This document shows positions 25,725-36,300 of a stretch of DNA of 64,000 bases, piece after piece. Position 1 is the stretch's first letter; every line of letters starts with the position of its first letter. The notes under the pieces were generated by a model. It searched no databases, had not been told where the DNA came from, and saw only the letters and a program-made list of their open reading frames with translations. This DNA comes from Actinomycetota bacterium (lineage in GTDB: Bacteria; Actinomycetota; UBA4738; HRBIN12): assembly GCA_035697485.1 (NCBI GenBank), contig DASSCU010000033.1, positions 50,169-114,168 of the forward strand. The letters are read 5' to 3'. The position numbers and the translations under genes are program-made.

Positions 25725-26207
25725 CTAGATCAGGAAGTCTTCCCAGCCAGGCTCGAGATGGCCGAGCGTGAGGTGGAACCCGTCCCGCGGCGCGAACGGC
25801 TGGCGGGCGAGGTGAAAGCCGGCCTCGGCGGGCGTGCGGTCTTCCTTCTTCGCGTTGCACCTGCGGCAGGCCGCGACCACGTTCTCCCACACGTGCATCC
25901 CGCCCCGCGAGCGCGGCAGCACGTGGTCGAGGTTCTCGGCCGACCCGCCGCAGTACTGGCACTTCCACTCGTCGCGCGCGAACACCGCACGACGCGTGAG
26001 GGGCGCATGCGGGCGGTAGGGCACGCGAACGTAACGACGCAGGCGCACGACCGAGGGGGCCTCGATCACCAGGCGCTCGGAGTGGAAGATCATGCCGTTG
26101 GAGAGCACGACCTCAGCCTTCTCCTTCAGGACGAGCACCACGGCACGACGCGCTGGCACCACCGCCAGCGGCAGGTCGGTCGCATTGAGGACGAGCGCAC
26201 GTCCCAT
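25725..26207 (-). CDS. HNH endonuclease domain protein
   Basis: The product has 160 residues. The N-terminal half (VLNATDLPLAVVPARRAVVL) is the segment typical of the conserved actinobacterial HNH family. The C-terminal half is the nuclease domain, with zinc-binding CQYCGG, the catalytic-type LDHVLPRSRGGMHVWENVV and CRRCNAKK. Such proteins are widespread chromosomal genes of unknown biological role, not usually mobile. The ATG at 26207 is preceded by TAGACT with a 7-nt gap, so the mRNA is probably leaderless. Confidence 0.88.
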   Translation of the reverse strand: MGRALVLNATDLPLAVVPARRAVVLVLKEKAEVVLSNGMIFHSERLVIEAPSVVRLRRYVRVPYRPHAPLTRRAVFARDEWKCQYCGGSAENLDHVLPRSRGGMHVWENVVAACRRCNAKKEDRTPAEAGFHLARQPFAPRDGFHLTLGHLEPGWEDFLI

Positions 26208-26220
26208 GCAGGGCAGTCTA
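26208..26220 (-). promoter_or_regulatory. Leaderless -10 of the HNH gene
   Basis: TAGACT (26215-26220, minus) lies 7 nt before the ATG. The remaining 26221-26488 stretch holds no gene that I can support. It contains an ATCTGT direct repeat (26263-26268 and 26272-26277) of unknown role. Confidence 0.5.
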
Positions 26221-26488
26221 CGGTGGCCTCGGCGGACTCGGGGGCTCGACGCGACGAATCACATCTGTGTAATCTGTACCCCTGCGACGGCCGGGTCGAG
26301 CGCGATGCCTGGAGTTGCGAATAGGGGCCGCGCGGGGCGTCCGCGAGCATCGGCCCGGTCGTCGCACACCTCGCTGGCCCCGATCGCGGGCCGCCCCCGC
26401 GGGTGCGTGTTGCGGGAATCTGCCCGCATCCCCCCCGGGCACCCATGGCGGCGGGCCTTCACGGATCGGCCTTCTGCTCCATGTGGCG

Positions 26489-26537
26489 TACGATGACCGG
26501 GTTGCCTCGGGGTACAGCGAGCCGGTCGGAGGTGCGG
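26489..26537 (+). promoter_or_regulatory. moxR promoter and ribosome-binding site
   Basis: TACGAT (26489-26494) is a candidate -10, giving a leader of about 35-40 nt. GGAGG lies 5 nt before GTG 26538 and decides the start codon over upstream in-frame GTG and ATG codons. Confidence 0.45.
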
Positions 26538-27515
26538 GTGGAGGTCGAGGAGCGTTCCCAGGACTGGACGCGGTTCGCGGCCCGGTTCCACGAGATCGAG
26601 TCGAACGTCGAACGGGTGGTGCGCGGCAAGCACCCCGAGATCCGGCTCGCTCTCGTCGCGCTGATCGCAGAGGGGCACCTGCTGATCGAGGACGTCCCAG
26701 GTGTCGGCAAGACGATGCTTGCGAAGTCGATCGCTCGATCGATCGACTGCTCGTTCCGCCGCATCCAGTTCACCCCCGACCTGCTGCCCACCGACGTGAC
26801 CGGCGTGAACGTCTTCAACCAGGAACAGCGCGACTTCGAGTTCAAGCCGGGCGCGATCTTCGCCAACATCGTGCTGGGCGACGAGATCAACCGGGCCTCG
26901 CCGAAGACCCAGTCGGCACTGCTGGAGTGCATGGAGGAGCGCCAGGTCACGGTCGACACCGAGACCCACCCGCTGGGAACGCCGTTCATGGTGATCGCGA
27001 CGCAGAACCCGATCGAGCACGAAGGCACCTACCCGCTCCCCGAGGCGCAGCTCGACCGCTTCATGCTCCGCCTGTCGATCGGGTACCCGAGCAGCGAGAT
27101 CGAGACCGAGATCCTCGGCAGCCATACGGCCGGCGCGCAGCCGCTCGAGGAGATCGGGCCGGTGAGCGACGCCCCGGGGGTCGCGGAGATGATCGAGCAG
27201 GCACGCCTGGTGCACGTCGCGCCGGCCTTGCGTCGCTACATCGTCGACCTCGTCGAGGCGACCCGGCGCCACGGCGACGTCTATCTGGGCGCGAGCCCGC
27301 GCGCGTCCCTCATGATCCTGCGTGCGGCCCGCGCGTACGCGGCTGCCGATGAGCGCGACTTCGTGATCCCCGACGACGTGAAGGCGCTGACCCTGCCGGC
27401 GCTCGGACACCGCATCATCGTCACGGCCGACGCCGTCATGACCGGGCGCTCGACCGAGGTCGTCCTGCAGGAGATCCTCGACGAGGTGCCGGTACCGGTC
27501 GCGGAGAACCCCTGA
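26538..27515 (+). CDS. moxR: MoxR family AAA+ ATPase
   Basis: This 325-residue AAA+ ATPase is of the MoxR type, a probable chaperone for assembly or activation of partner proteins. The Walker A is EDVPGVGKTMLAKS near residue 52 and the Walker B is VLGDEINRASPKTQSALLECM. The sensor region is VIATQNPIEHEGTYPLPEAQLDRF. It is the first gene of a three-gene operon with a DUF58 protein and a transglutaminase-like membrane protein, a widely conserved trio. Its TGA overlaps the next ATG by 1 nt. Confidence 0.93.
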   Translation: MEVEERSQDWTRFAARFHEIESNVERVVRGKHPEIRLALVALIAEGHLLIEDVPGVGKTMLAKSIARSIDCSFRRIQFTPDLLPTDVTGVNVFNQEQRDFEFKPGAIFANIVLGDEINRASPKTQSALLECMEERQVTVDTETHPLGTPFMVIATQNPIEHEGTYPLPEAQLDRFMLRLSIGYPSSEIETEILGSHTAGAQPLEEIGPVSDAPGVAEMIEQARLVHVAPALRRYIVDLVEATRRHGDVYLGASPRASLMILRAARAYAAADERDFVIPDDVKALTLPALGHRIIVTADAVMTGRSTEVVLQEILDEVPVPVAENP

Positions 27516-28744
27516 TGCCATCGGGCCGGGGACTCGTCGTCTTCGGCGTCGGCCTCGCGATGTGGGTCGCGGCCCGTCTCGTGGGATCGGCAGGGATGGA
27601 GGTCGTCGCGATCGGCCTCATCGCCCTGCCGTTCCTGGCTGGGGCGTTCGTGCGGTGGGGTCGCACGAAGCTGCGCATCCGCCGTCGGTTGTCCGACGTT
27701 CGCGTGCCGCCGGGCACGCGCATCACCGTGCGGCTCGACGTCGAGAACGGATCGCCGGCGCCCTCGCCGGTGCTCTTGGTCGAGGACCGCCTGCCGGCCG
27801 CGCTCGGGCGTCCTTCGCGTCTCGTGGTGTCGGGCCTGCCGGGGAAGGGATCGCAGGGCGTGGCCTACACGGTGCTGCCGCAGACCCGAGGGCGATACCG
27901 GCTGGGACCACTCACGGTCGACGTGTCCGACCCGTTCGCCCTGACGCGCCAGCACCTGGAGTTCGACGAGCTCGACGAGCTCCTCGTCACGCCGGAGATC
28001 GAGGACCTGTTCGCCGCCCCCGACTCGGGGCTCGGGCCGAACTGGGGAGCCACGAGGGCCCGGCAGCTCTTCCGGACCGGCGAGGAGTACTACACGATGC
28101 GCCAGTACCAGCTCGGTGACGATCTGAGGCGCATCCACTGGCCGTCGGTCGCCCGCACCGGCGACCTCATGATCCGCCAGGACGAGTCGTCCAGGCGCGC
28201 GAGCGGGCTGGTGTTCCTGGACAACCGGGGGCACGCGCTCGGGCAGTCCCATTCCCCCGCGTTCGAGCGCGCCGTCTCGGTCGCCGCCACGCTCGGCGTC
28301 CTGTTGGCGCAGCGAGGCTTCGCGCTGCGCCTCGGCACTACCGAGGCGCAGCCGGCCACCGTGAGCGAGGAGCGATTCCTCGACGCGCTCTCGAGCATCA
28401 GCCACGCCTCGGCCCGCTCGGTCGGCCCGTCACTCGCGCACCTGCGCACGGGAGCGTCGGCCGACACCTCGCTCGTCTATGTGGCAGCACCGCCGGCGCC
28501 CGGCGAGCTGTCGTCGCTGATCCGAGCCGGCGCGGGCTACGGTCCGAAGCTCGTCGTGCTCGTGCATCCCGTGGATCCACAGACCCTGCCCCCCGGACGA
28601 GCCGCCCAGCTGGAAGGGAGGGCGACCCAGGCCAACTTGGCGTTCGCCCGGGCCGGCTGGGACTGCATCGTGTTGACTCCCTCGACCCCGTTGAAGGAAC
28701 GATGGCACGCACCCAGGGAACGTCCGCTCGCACGCAGCGTCTGA
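27515..28744 (+). CDS. DUF58 domain membrane protein
   Basis: The product has 409 residues. Two N-terminal hydrophobic segments (about residues 6-50) precede a beta-rich region (VRVPPGTRITVRLDVEN, LPQTRGRYRLGPLTVDVSDPFAL). The DUF58 core with GEEYYTMRQYQLGDDLRRIHWPSVART follows, typical of this family, and a von Willebrand-like fold comes after it. It probably works with the upstream MoxR ATPase at the membrane. It overlaps the next gene by 43 nt. The molecular role of the family is unknown. Confidence 0.88.
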   Translation: MPSGRGLVVFGVGLAMWVAARLVGSAGMEVVAIGLIALPFLAGAFVRWGRTKLRIRRRLSDVRVPPGTRITVRLDVENGSPAPSPVLLVEDRLPAALGRPSRLVVSGLPGKGSQGVAYTVLPQTRGRYRLGPLTVDVSDPFALTRQHLEFDELDELLVTPEIEDLFAAPDSGLGPNWGATRARQLFRTGEEYYTMRQYQLGDDLRRIHWPSVARTGDLMIRQDESSRRASGLVFLDNRGHALGQSHSPAFERAVSVAATLGVLLAQRGFALRLGTTEAQPATVSEERFLDALSSISHASARSVGPSLAHLRTGASADTSLVYVAAPPAPGELSSLIRAGAGYGPKLVVLVHPVDPQTLPPGRAAQLEGRATQANLAFARAGWDCIVLTPSTPLKERWHAPRERPLARSV

Positions 28745-30990
28745 TCGCCGGCGTCGCGACCGTGCTCGTCGCGGCCGCGTCGGCGATCGCGCTGGGCCGC
28801 GTCTTCCAGGCCAACGGTCCGACGCTTCGGCTGTTGGCCGCCGGGGTGGCTTCGGCCCTGATCGCGGCGGCGCTCGAGCGCCGGAGCCTGGTGCTCGCGA
28901 CGATCGCGAGCGCCGCGGGGCTCGCCGTCACGATCGGGCTGCTGGTGTTCCCCGAGACCACCTGGTTCGGGCTCCCGACGCTCGAGACCCTCAGGGCGTC
29001 GCTCGACGCTGCGGCCCGGGTGGGTGAGCAAGCACGGGTACAGGTGGCCCCCGCACCGCCGCTCGCGCCGCTCATGCTCGCCGGCATCGCCGGTGTCTGG
29101 GCCGCGGTCTTCGCCGCACACTCGCTCGCGTTCCGTGCCGGCAGCCCGTTGCTCGCCCTGCTCCCGCCGATCGCGCTCGTTGGCTTCGCCGACTCGGTGC
29201 TGGAGGACGTGGTCCGCCCGATCTTCGGCCTGCTCTTCCTCGTCGCGGCCACCGCGCTGTTGTTCGCTGACGGTCTCCGCCGGGTGCAGGGGTGGGGTCC
29301 GGTGTGGACGAGCCCCGGCCGGGTCTCGAGGCTCGACGTCGCGGCCGGGCGCGGGGCGAGACGCGTCGCGGCCGCCGCGGTGATGGTCGCCGCGATCGTC
29401 CCCGTCGTGCTCCCGGGCTTCGGCTCTCGAGGCGTGATCGACCTCTCCGCCACCGACGACGACCGTGTGCGCATCGACCCGCTGGTGTCGGTGCAGGAGA
29501 GCCTGCAGCGCGACGAGATCCTCTCCGTGTTCGACGTCGAGGCCGACGTCGGGCGGTACTGGCGGATGGTCGCCCTGCCGAACTTCGATGGCCACGCCTG
29601 GAGCCCCGATCCTGCCCCCGCCACCCTCGAGATCAGGCCCGGGGCGACGCTCGCCACGAGCACTCCGGTCGCGGCGCCGGGCGAGACGACCGAGGTCACG
29701 TTCACGACGACCGGCGAGCTCACCCTGCCGTGGCTGCCGCTCCCCTATCCCCCCCGCTCGACCGACGCGCAGCTCGACGGCATGCGATGGGACCCCGTGG
29801 GCGGCTCGGTCCTGATCGAGGGTGATGTCGGCGCGGGCACGACGTACGCGGCGGTCGCCGACGTGGTGCAGCCCACGCCTGAGGAGCTGCGTGAGGACCC
29901 CTTCCTGCCGACCGGCGAGACGATCCGGTACACCCTGCGGCCGGAGGACCTGCCGCCCGAGATCGCCGAGACGGCCGTCGCGTGGACCCGAGGCGCCTCA
30001 TCCCCGTACGACCAGATCATCGCGATCCAGGATCGCTTCACCGGAGGAGACTTCGAATACGACGACACCGTGCCCGGCTCCACGAGCGACCGGGCGATGG
30101 TGGACTTCCTCCTGGAGGACCGGGTGGGCTTCTGCCAGCAGTTCGCGACCACGATGGGGGCGATGCTCCGCACGCTGGGAATCCCGACCCGGCTCGCCAT
30201 GGGCTTCACGCCGGGAGAAGCCAAGGGATCCTCGGGCAGGTTCTCGGTGACCACCGAGAACGCGCACGTGTGGGTCGAGGTGCTCTTCCCGTCGTTCGGG
30301 TGGGTGCCGTTCGAACCGACTCCCGACCGTCAGAACGTGGAGGCCTATCCTTACCTCGACCCCGAGACCGCGTCCTCGTGCCCCGAAGGATCGCCCTGTG
30401 AGCCCGACGGCCCGGGGGGTGGCGGCGTAGGGGGAGGGTCGGAGAGCGCTGCGACCTCGACGAACGTGCGGGAGGGCGTGCCGCCTGGCCTGCTCGACAC
30501 TCGTGGTTCCCCCCGAGGTGGTCCGACGACCCCATTCGGCGCCGCGAACGTCGCCCCCGATCCGGGTCCCTTCACCGCCCGGAACGCCGTCCTCGCCGGA
30601 TTCGTCGCCGCCGCTGTGGCGATGGCGCTCGTCCCCCCGGTGCGAGCGTGGCGTCGTCGTCGGCGGCTACGGCGCGCAGGGCCGGGGCCGCGCGGCCTGA
30701 TCCTCGCGACCTACGACGTGTTCACCGAGCGGGCCGCCGAACTCGGGTACGCGAGGGCGCCCGGGCAGACGATCGAGGAGTACCGGCGGGCCGTCGCGGG
30801 CGCAGGCCGGCTGGGCGGCGACGATCTCGACCGGCTGACGGACCTCGCGACGCGCGCGGCGTACGCGGGCGACGAGTTCGACCGCGACGACGCGGAGACC
30901 GTGCGGCTCGCCTCCGAATCGGTCGTGCGGGCGCTGCGGCGCGATGCCGGCTGGGCGCAGCGGCTGGTGGGCCCGTACCGGCGCCGGTGA
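28702..30990 (+). CDS. Transglutaminase-like membrane protein (TgpA type)
   Basis: This is a 762-residue integral membrane protein. About six N-terminal hydrophobic segments (residues 10-245) precede an extracytoplasmic transglutaminase core. The triad candidates are Cys in DRVGFCQQFATTMGAMLRTL near residue 478, His in ENAHVWVEVLFP near 523, and an acidic residue after it in FGWVPFEPTP. A low-complexity Gly/Pro linker, one more helix (AVLAGFVAAAVAMALV) and a C-terminal DUF4129-like domain follow. It is the third gene of the moxR operon. Enzymatic activity is inferred. Confidence 0.87.
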   Translation: MARTQGTSARTQRLIAGVATVLVAAASAIALGRVFQANGPTLRLLAAGVASALIAAALERRSLVLATIASAAGLAVTIGLLVFPETTWFGLPTLETLRASLDAAARVGEQARVQVAPAPPLAPLMLAGIAGVWAAVFAAHSLAFRAGSPLLALLPPIALVGFADSVLEDVVRPIFGLLFLVAATALLFADGLRRVQGWGPVWTSPGRVSRLDVAAGRGARRVAAAAVMVAAIVPVVLPGFGSRGVIDLSATDDDRVRIDPLVSVQESLQRDEILSVFDVEADVGRYWRMVALPNFDGHAWSPDPAPATLEIRPGATLATSTPVAAPGETTEVTFTTTGELTLPWLPLPYPPRSTDAQLDGMRWDPVGGSVLIEGDVGAGTTYAAVADVVQPTPEELREDPFLPTGETIRYTLRPEDLPPEIAETAVAWTRGASSPYDQIIAIQDRFTGGDFEYDDTVPGSTSDRAMVDFLLEDRVGFCQQFATTMGAMLRTLGIPTRLAMGFTPGEAKGSSGRFSVTTENAHVWVEVLFPSFGWVPFEPTPDRQNVEAYPYLDPETASSCPEGSPCEPDGPGGGGVGGGSESAATSTNVREGVPPGLLDTRGSPRGGPTTPFGAANVAPDPGPFTARNAVLAGFVAAAVAMALVPPVRAWRRRRRLRRAGPGPRGLILATYDVFTERAAELGYARAPGQTIEEYRRAVAGAGRLGGDDLDRLTDLATRAAYAGDEFDRDDAETVRLASESVVRALRRDAGWAQRLVGPYRRR

Positions 30991-31005
30991 GGGCTGAGCG
31001 CGCGC

Positions 31006-31491
31006 CTAGGAGGTGCCCGTGACGGTCTGCGCCGCAGCCTCTCGTAGCGCCCGCACGAACCTCTCGCGATCCTCGCGGAACTGTCGGACGTCGGTCTCGA
31101 CCCCGCTCGCGATGTCGTCGATCGCCACGAAGAACGCCATCTGGCCGTCGCGGAGCGCGTCCATCACCTCGCCGTCACGGCGACAGATCTTGAAGATGCT
31201 CTGGCCGTCGGTGACGAGCTTCACCTCGGACAGGTGCTTGTCCATGCCGGCCTTCCGGTTGAGGAACTCCCAGGAGCGCCGCACGCGCTGGAGCGACATG
31301 CCGCCGTCGAGGAGCGACTTCACGACCCGGAGCGCGACGAGGTCTCGGAAGGCGTAGAGGCGCGGCACCCCCGGCCGGCCGCCGGTGCCTTGGACGGATG
31401 GTTGCACCAACCCGATCTGATCCCAGTACCTGAGCTGGCGGGGCGTGCAGCCGGTGAACTTGCAGGCCTGGTGGGTGGTGAATCCCTCCAT
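31006..31491 (-). CDS. MerR-type transcriptional regulator
   Basis: The product has 161 residues. An N-terminal winged helix-turn-helix is of the MerR type (FTTHQACKFTGCTPRQLRYWDQIGLV, RLYAFRDLVALRVVKSLLDGGMSLQRVR). The C-terminal half (LVTDGQSIFKICRRDGEVMDAL) has no clear effector-binding motif. Regulators of this form occur widely in actinobacteria and their targets are unknown. It is convergent with the transglutaminase gene, with a 15-nt gap and no visible terminator. Upstream 31492-31674 contains no gene I can support. Confidence 0.82.
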   Translation of the reverse strand: MEGFTTHQACKFTGCTPRQLRYWDQIGLVQPSVQGTGGRPGVPRLYAFRDLVALRVVKSLLDGGMSLQRVRRSWEFLNRKAGMDKHLSEVKLVTDGQSIFKICRRDGEVMDALRDGQMAFFVAIDDIASGVETDVRQFREDRERFVRALREAAAQTVTGTS

Positions 31492-31674
31492 CCGGTTGCG
31501 CGCCCCCTCGGTCTCGAGCTCCGTCGTCCACCTTCAGCACGGATCGCCGAACACGGTTGGCGGACCGACCGACGACTCGCACCCGGGGGAAGGGACCCCG
31601 TTGTACAACAGTGCGCGGAAGGGCGGCAAGCCGCGAGGTCACGACGGTCGTGGACACGCCGCTCCGACGAGGAG

Positions 31675-32043
31675 CTACACGTCGTCTGTCGGCGCAGGCG
31701 GACGGAACCGGGCCGCGAGCCGGCCGATGATGCCCGTGAAGGACCCGCCGTCGGACTGCATCGCGCGGATCTGGTCGCGTCCCAACTGCCCGAGGTATCG
31801 GTAGATCAACAGCGCGGACCCGATCATCGTGACGAACCCGACCGCAGCGATCCACGGGCTCACGACGAACAGGAGCAGCAACACGCAGCCGATCACGAAC
31901 GCGACGGCAGCGAGCCGGATGCGGCGGGCGAGATGCGTGTACAGATCGGTGCGCCCGACCTGCTCGACCAGCTTCGGGTCGTCCTCGGCCAGCCGTCGCT
32001 CGATCTCGTCGAGGATGCGTTGCTCGTGTTCGCTCAGGGGCAT
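31675..32043 (-). CDS. DUF3040 membrane protein
   Basis: This 122-residue protein starts MPLSEHEQRILDEIERRLAEDDP, the hallmark of the actinobacterial DUF3040 family. Two hydrophobic segments follow (AVAFVIGCVLLLLFVV, IAAVGFVTMIGSALLIYRYL). The function is unknown; in many actinobacteria the gene neighbours dinB and mraZ. ATG 32043 is preceded by a TATAAT hexamer (minus, 32102-32107) about 60 nt upstream, so it probably has its own promoter apart from dinB. Confidence 0.87.
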   Translation of the reverse strand: MPLSEHEQRILDEIERRLAEDDPKLVEQVGRTDLYTHLARRIRLAAVAFVIGCVLLLLFVVSPWIAAVGFVTMIGSALLIYRYLGQLGRDQIRAMQSDGGSFTGIIGRLAARFRPPAPTDDV

Positions 32044-32101
32044 GCGGTTCCTCCGGCGATCTCGCTCGGCGGACGTTGGGGGTAGCCCTCCGGACCCCTC
32101 G

Positions 32102-32107
32102 ATTATA
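32102..32107 (-). promoter_or_regulatory. -10 box of the DUF3040 gene
   Basis: This is a perfect TATAAT on the minus strand. The -35 region (GTTCCA or TTCCAA at the right distance) is weak. It lies in the 100-bp gap after dinB. Confidence 0.45.
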
Positions 32108-32143
32108 AGGAGCCTTCCCGACCTTGGAACCCACGCGTTCGGA

Positions 32144-33355
32144 TCAGGGGGCGCGACGCGAACGATCCAACAAGGCGGCGGGCATCGCCGCGCCGCGTCC
32201 GAACCGATCCTCGATGCGGTCCACGGCCCGCTCCACGTCGCCCCACCGCTCCCCGCGGAGCAGGGCGAGCTGCTCGGCGCCCGCGGGCACGAGTCCGCTC
32301 GCCTGCACCCCCAGCAGGCGCACACGCCGGCGTTCGCCCGGCAGGGCGCGGTAGAGCTCGGTGACGGTGTGGTAGAGGTCGGCGCCCACGTCGGTGGGAT
32401 CAGCCAACGTCTTCGACCGCGTGAGGGTGGTGAAGGTCGCCAGCCGCACCTTCATCGTCACGGTTCGGGCCCGGTACCCGTCGGCCCGCAGCCGCGACGC
32501 CACCTTGCCCGAGAGGGCCAGGAGCTCGCGCAGGAGGGTCTCGTCGTCGTCGAGGTCGTGCTCGAACGTCTCCTCGTGGCCGACCGACTTCGGCGCCTCG
32601 TAGGGCACCACGTGACGGTCGTCGACGCCGTGGGAGAGCTGCGACAGATGCCGAGCGTGCTGCTCCCCGAGCAGACGCGAGAGGATCGGCTCGGGGGTCG
32701 CGGCGAGGTCGCCGATCGTGCGCACGGCCAGACGCGAGAGCACCTCGCCGGTCTTCTCCCCTACGCCCCACAGCCGGCCGACCGGGAGCGGTTCGAGGAA
32801 CGCGAGCACGCCGTCCGCCGGCACCACGAGGATGCCGTTGGGCTTGCAGTGGTCGGAGGCGAGCTTGGCGACGAACTTCGTCGGCGCGACCCCGACCGAG
32901 CACGTGACCCCGACCTCGCGCTCGACCTCGGCCCGGATGCGCGCGGCGATCGCCCCCGGCTCGCCGAACAGCATCGTGGCCCCGCCGACGTCGAGGAACG
33001 CCTCGTCGAGGGAGATCGGCTCGACGTACGGCGTGTGGGCGAGCAGCACCTCGCGGAACCGGTTCGAGTGCGTCTGGTAGGCCGGGAAGTCGGGCGGCAG
33101 GAACACGCCGTCGGGGCAGAGCCGGCGGGCCCGCACCGTGGGCATCGCCGATCGCACGCCGTACTCCCGGGCCTCGTACGATGCCGAGCTCACGACGCCG
33201 CGGCCGCCGACCCCGCCGACGACCACCGGCTTGCCCGCGAGCGACGGATCCTTCAGCACCTCGACCGAGGCGTAGAACGCGTCGAGGTCGACGTGCAGGA
33301 TCGGTTCGGGCGGGCGCTCCCCGGGCAGGGCGTGGCCCCGTGGTCTGCCGGTCAT
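32144..33355 (-). CDS. dinB: DNA polymerase IV (Y family)
   Basis: This is a translesion polymerase of 403 residues. The catalytic carboxylates are intact: HVDLDAFYASVE (Asp23, Asp25) and SLDEAFLDV (Asp117, Glu118). It is therefore an active DinB rather than an ImuB-type inactive homologue. A C-terminal QLALLR before the final helix resembles the beta-clamp motif QLSLF. ATG 33355 lies 7 nt after the dnaE2 stop; a longer in-frame start would overlap dnaE2. It is the last gene of the LexA-box operon. Confidence 0.93.
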   Translation of the reverse strand: MTGRPRGHALPGERPPEPILHVDLDAFYASVEVLKDPSLAGKPVVVGGVGGRGVVSSASYEAREYGVRSAMPTVRARRLCPDGVFLPPDFPAYQTHSNRFREVLLAHTPYVEPISLDEAFLDVGGATMLFGEPGAIAARIRAEVEREVGVTCSVGVAPTKFVAKLASDHCKPNGILVVPADGVLAFLEPLPVGRLWGVGEKTGEVLSRLAVRTIGDLAATPEPILSRLLGEQHARHLSQLSHGVDDRHVVPYEAPKSVGHEETFEHDLDDDETLLRELLALSGKVASRLRADGYRARTVTMKVRLATFTTLTRSKTLADPTDVGADLYHTVTELYRALPGERRRVRLLGVQASGLVPAGAEQLALLRGERWGDVERAVDRIEDRFGRGAAMPAALLDRSRRAP

Positions 33356-33362
33356 GTGAGCA

Positions 33363-36300
33363 TCATCCCGCGGAGCCGGGGCTCGCGTGCCAGAGCGCGC
33401 GCGGCCCGCCGCCGGCGGGGGTCGCGCTCGCCGGACCACGCACCTCGCCGCGCACGGCCTCGCGCAGGCGCCCCTCTGCGCGCGCGCGGTGCAACGCCGA
33501 CAGGTCCCAGACCTCCTCGGCGACCACGCTCACGCCGCCGACCCCGGTGCGGCGGAGCTCACCCGCGACCGCGAGCGCGTACCCGTGGAAGACGGTCGAC
33601 GCGACCTTCGGCTGCACCGATTCGAACACCGTCACCTCCACCGGCCCCGTGGCGTCGTCGAGCGTGAGGAAGATGATGCGCTGGCCGCTGCGGATCGCCG
33701 GGGTCTGCGAGGCGACCTTCACGCCGGCGACGATCACCTTCGAGCCGCCGCGCATGGCACGCAGGTCCTTCGAGCGAGTGACCCCGAGGTCGGCGAGCAG
33801 TGGTCCGTAGAAGCTCACGATGTGCCGGGTGGCGTCGAGCCCGAGCACCTCGAGCTCGGCCCGCACCACCTCGGCGTCGGAGTAGTCCTTGAACCGGTGC
33901 CCCTCGGCCGGGTCCGCGCCAATCGTGAGCGTGAGCTGATCGCCCTCGCGCTCGGTCTCGGCAGTCATCGCCACGTAGAGGTGGCGACGGCGAGCCGGTG
34001 CGAGCGCGTCGAACGCACCGGCGTGCGCGAGCGCCTCGGTCACCGGACGACTCACGGTGGTGCGCCGCATGAAGTCGCCCACGTCGCGGAACGCCCGGTC
34101 GGCGCGTGCCATCAGGATCGAGCGGATCTCGGCGTCACTGATGCCGTGCACGTCCTGGAACCCGAGCCTGATGCCCCACCGTTGTGGTGCGACGGCCGCC
34201 GATGATCCCTCCATGAGCCCACCAGATCCCCCGACGGCGACCTCCTCCACCACGTACTCGGGCTCGCTGCGGTTCACGTCGAGCGCCAGGATCGGGATGT
34301 CGTGGCGACGGGCGTCATCGAGGATCGTTCGGCGCGGGTACATACCGGGGTCGTGGGTCAACAGGCCCGCGTACATGTGCGCCGGGTGATGCGCCTTCAG
34401 CCAGGCGCTCTGATAGGTCGGCACCGCGAACGCGGCCGCGTGGGCCTTGCAGAAGCCGAAGCTCGCGAACTGCGTCACCGCGCGCCAGACCTCGGCGGCC
34501 GCGTCGCGGTCGACGCCACGGGCGACCGCGCGCTCGATGAAGTCGACCTCGAAGCCCGGCAGCATGTCGTCGCGGTCGAGGTGTCGTCGGATGTGGTCGG
34601 CGTAGGTCTCGGTGTAACCGGCGAGCGCCGCGAGCGCACGGATCACCTGCTCGTGGAAGACGATCACCCCGTAGGTCTCCTGCAGCGGTCCGCGCAGCCC
34701 GGGATGGATGTACGTCGGACGCTCGAACGCCGAGCGCCGTCGCAGGTAGGGCGTGATCATGTCGGACTTCACCGGCCCGGGCCGGAACAGCGAGATGTCG
34801 ACGATCAGGTCCTCCCAGCGGTCGGGCTGGAGCTTCTGCAGCAGCTCGCGCTGGCCGGGCGACTCGATCTGGAAGCACCCGAGCGTGTCGGAGGCGCGGA
34901 CGAGCTCGAACGTGGCCGGATCGTCGAGCGCGATGCGGTCGAGGTCGACCTTCTCCCCGGTCGTGCGCGCGATCTCGTCGAGCGCGTGGCGCATCGAGCT
35001 CAGCATCCGTACGCCGAGGATGTCGAGCTTCAGGTAGCCGAGCAGCTCGACGTCGTCCTTGTCGGCTTGGATCATGCGGTGGCCGTTCGCGCTGCGCTCG
35101 AGCGGCACGCGTTCCACGAGGTCGTGCGACGCGAGCACGATGCCGCACGGGTGCAGCGCGATGTGCCGCGGGAACCCTCCGATCCTCTCGGCGACGCCGA
35201 TCAGACGTTCCATCTGCTCGAAGCGGAGGTTGATGCTCGCCAGCTCCGGCAGGCGGTCGATCGCCTCGCGCAGGTGTCGCGCCGAGATGTGCGGGAACGA
35301 CTTCGCGACGACGCCGACCTCGACGTCGGGCAGGCCGAGCGCCTTGCCCACCTCCCGGATCGCCGATCGCGCGCGGTAGGTGTCGACCATCGCGACGCAG
35401 CCGGCACGCTCTTCCCCGTGGCGGCTGAGGATCATGTCGTAGACGTCCTCGCGCCTGGCGGATTCCACGTCGACGTCGATGTCGGGCAGGTCCTTGCGCA
35501 TCGGGTTCATGAACCGCTCGAACGAGAGGTCGTGACGGAGCGCGTCGACGTCGGAGATGCCGGTCAGGTAGCACACCAGCGATCCGGCGGCCGACCCCCG
35601 GCAGGCAGCCATGATGCCCATCGCCTTCACGTCGCCGACGATGTCGGCCACGGTGAGGAAGTATGCCGCGAACCCCATGCGCCGGATCATCGAGAGCTCG
35701 TGATGCAGCCGGTCGCGCAAGCGCTCGTCCTCACGCATCGCACGCTCGTGCACCCCGCGCCAGCACCGCTCGGCGAGCACGGCGTCGGCGCTGCGACCCT
35801 GCGGAGTCGGGAAGTCGGGGAAGTGGATGCGTCCGAGCCCCAGGTCGAACCGGCACATGTCGGCGACCTCGAGCGTCGCGTCGCACAGGTCGGGCCGCTC
35901 GGTGAAGAGAGCGCGCATCTCGGCGGCGGGCTTCAGCCAGCCCTCGGCGTTGCGCCGGGTCACGTTCGTCTCGGCGAGCGGCACGAGCCGCCGCATGCAC
36001 TCGAGTACGTCGGCCACGAACGCATCGCCGGGCTCGAGGTAACGCACCGGGTTCGTCGCGACGACGCCGACGCCCGCCCGCTCGGCGAGGCGCAGCATCG
36101 CCCGGATCTCGTCGCTCGAGCCACGCTCGAGCCGGTGCTCGACGCCGACGAACAGCCGCTCGCGTCCGAACGCCTCCCGGAACGGGTCGAGCAGCCGAGC
36201 ACCGAGGTCGACGCGGCCCAGAGCGGCCGCCCGCCCCGGGTGCGACCGGGGCCCCACGATCGCGATGAGCCCACCGGCGTGCGCGCAGATCTGCACCGGA

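Noticed and set aside
30480..31005. Terminator between the transglutaminase gene and the MerR gene
   Set aside because: The 15-nt convergent gap has no inverted repeat, only GCGCGC.
32144..33355. Reading the Y-family gene as imuB
   Set aside because: Catalytic Asp/Glu residues and a complete DinB C-terminus are present, so it is Pol IV rather than ImuB.
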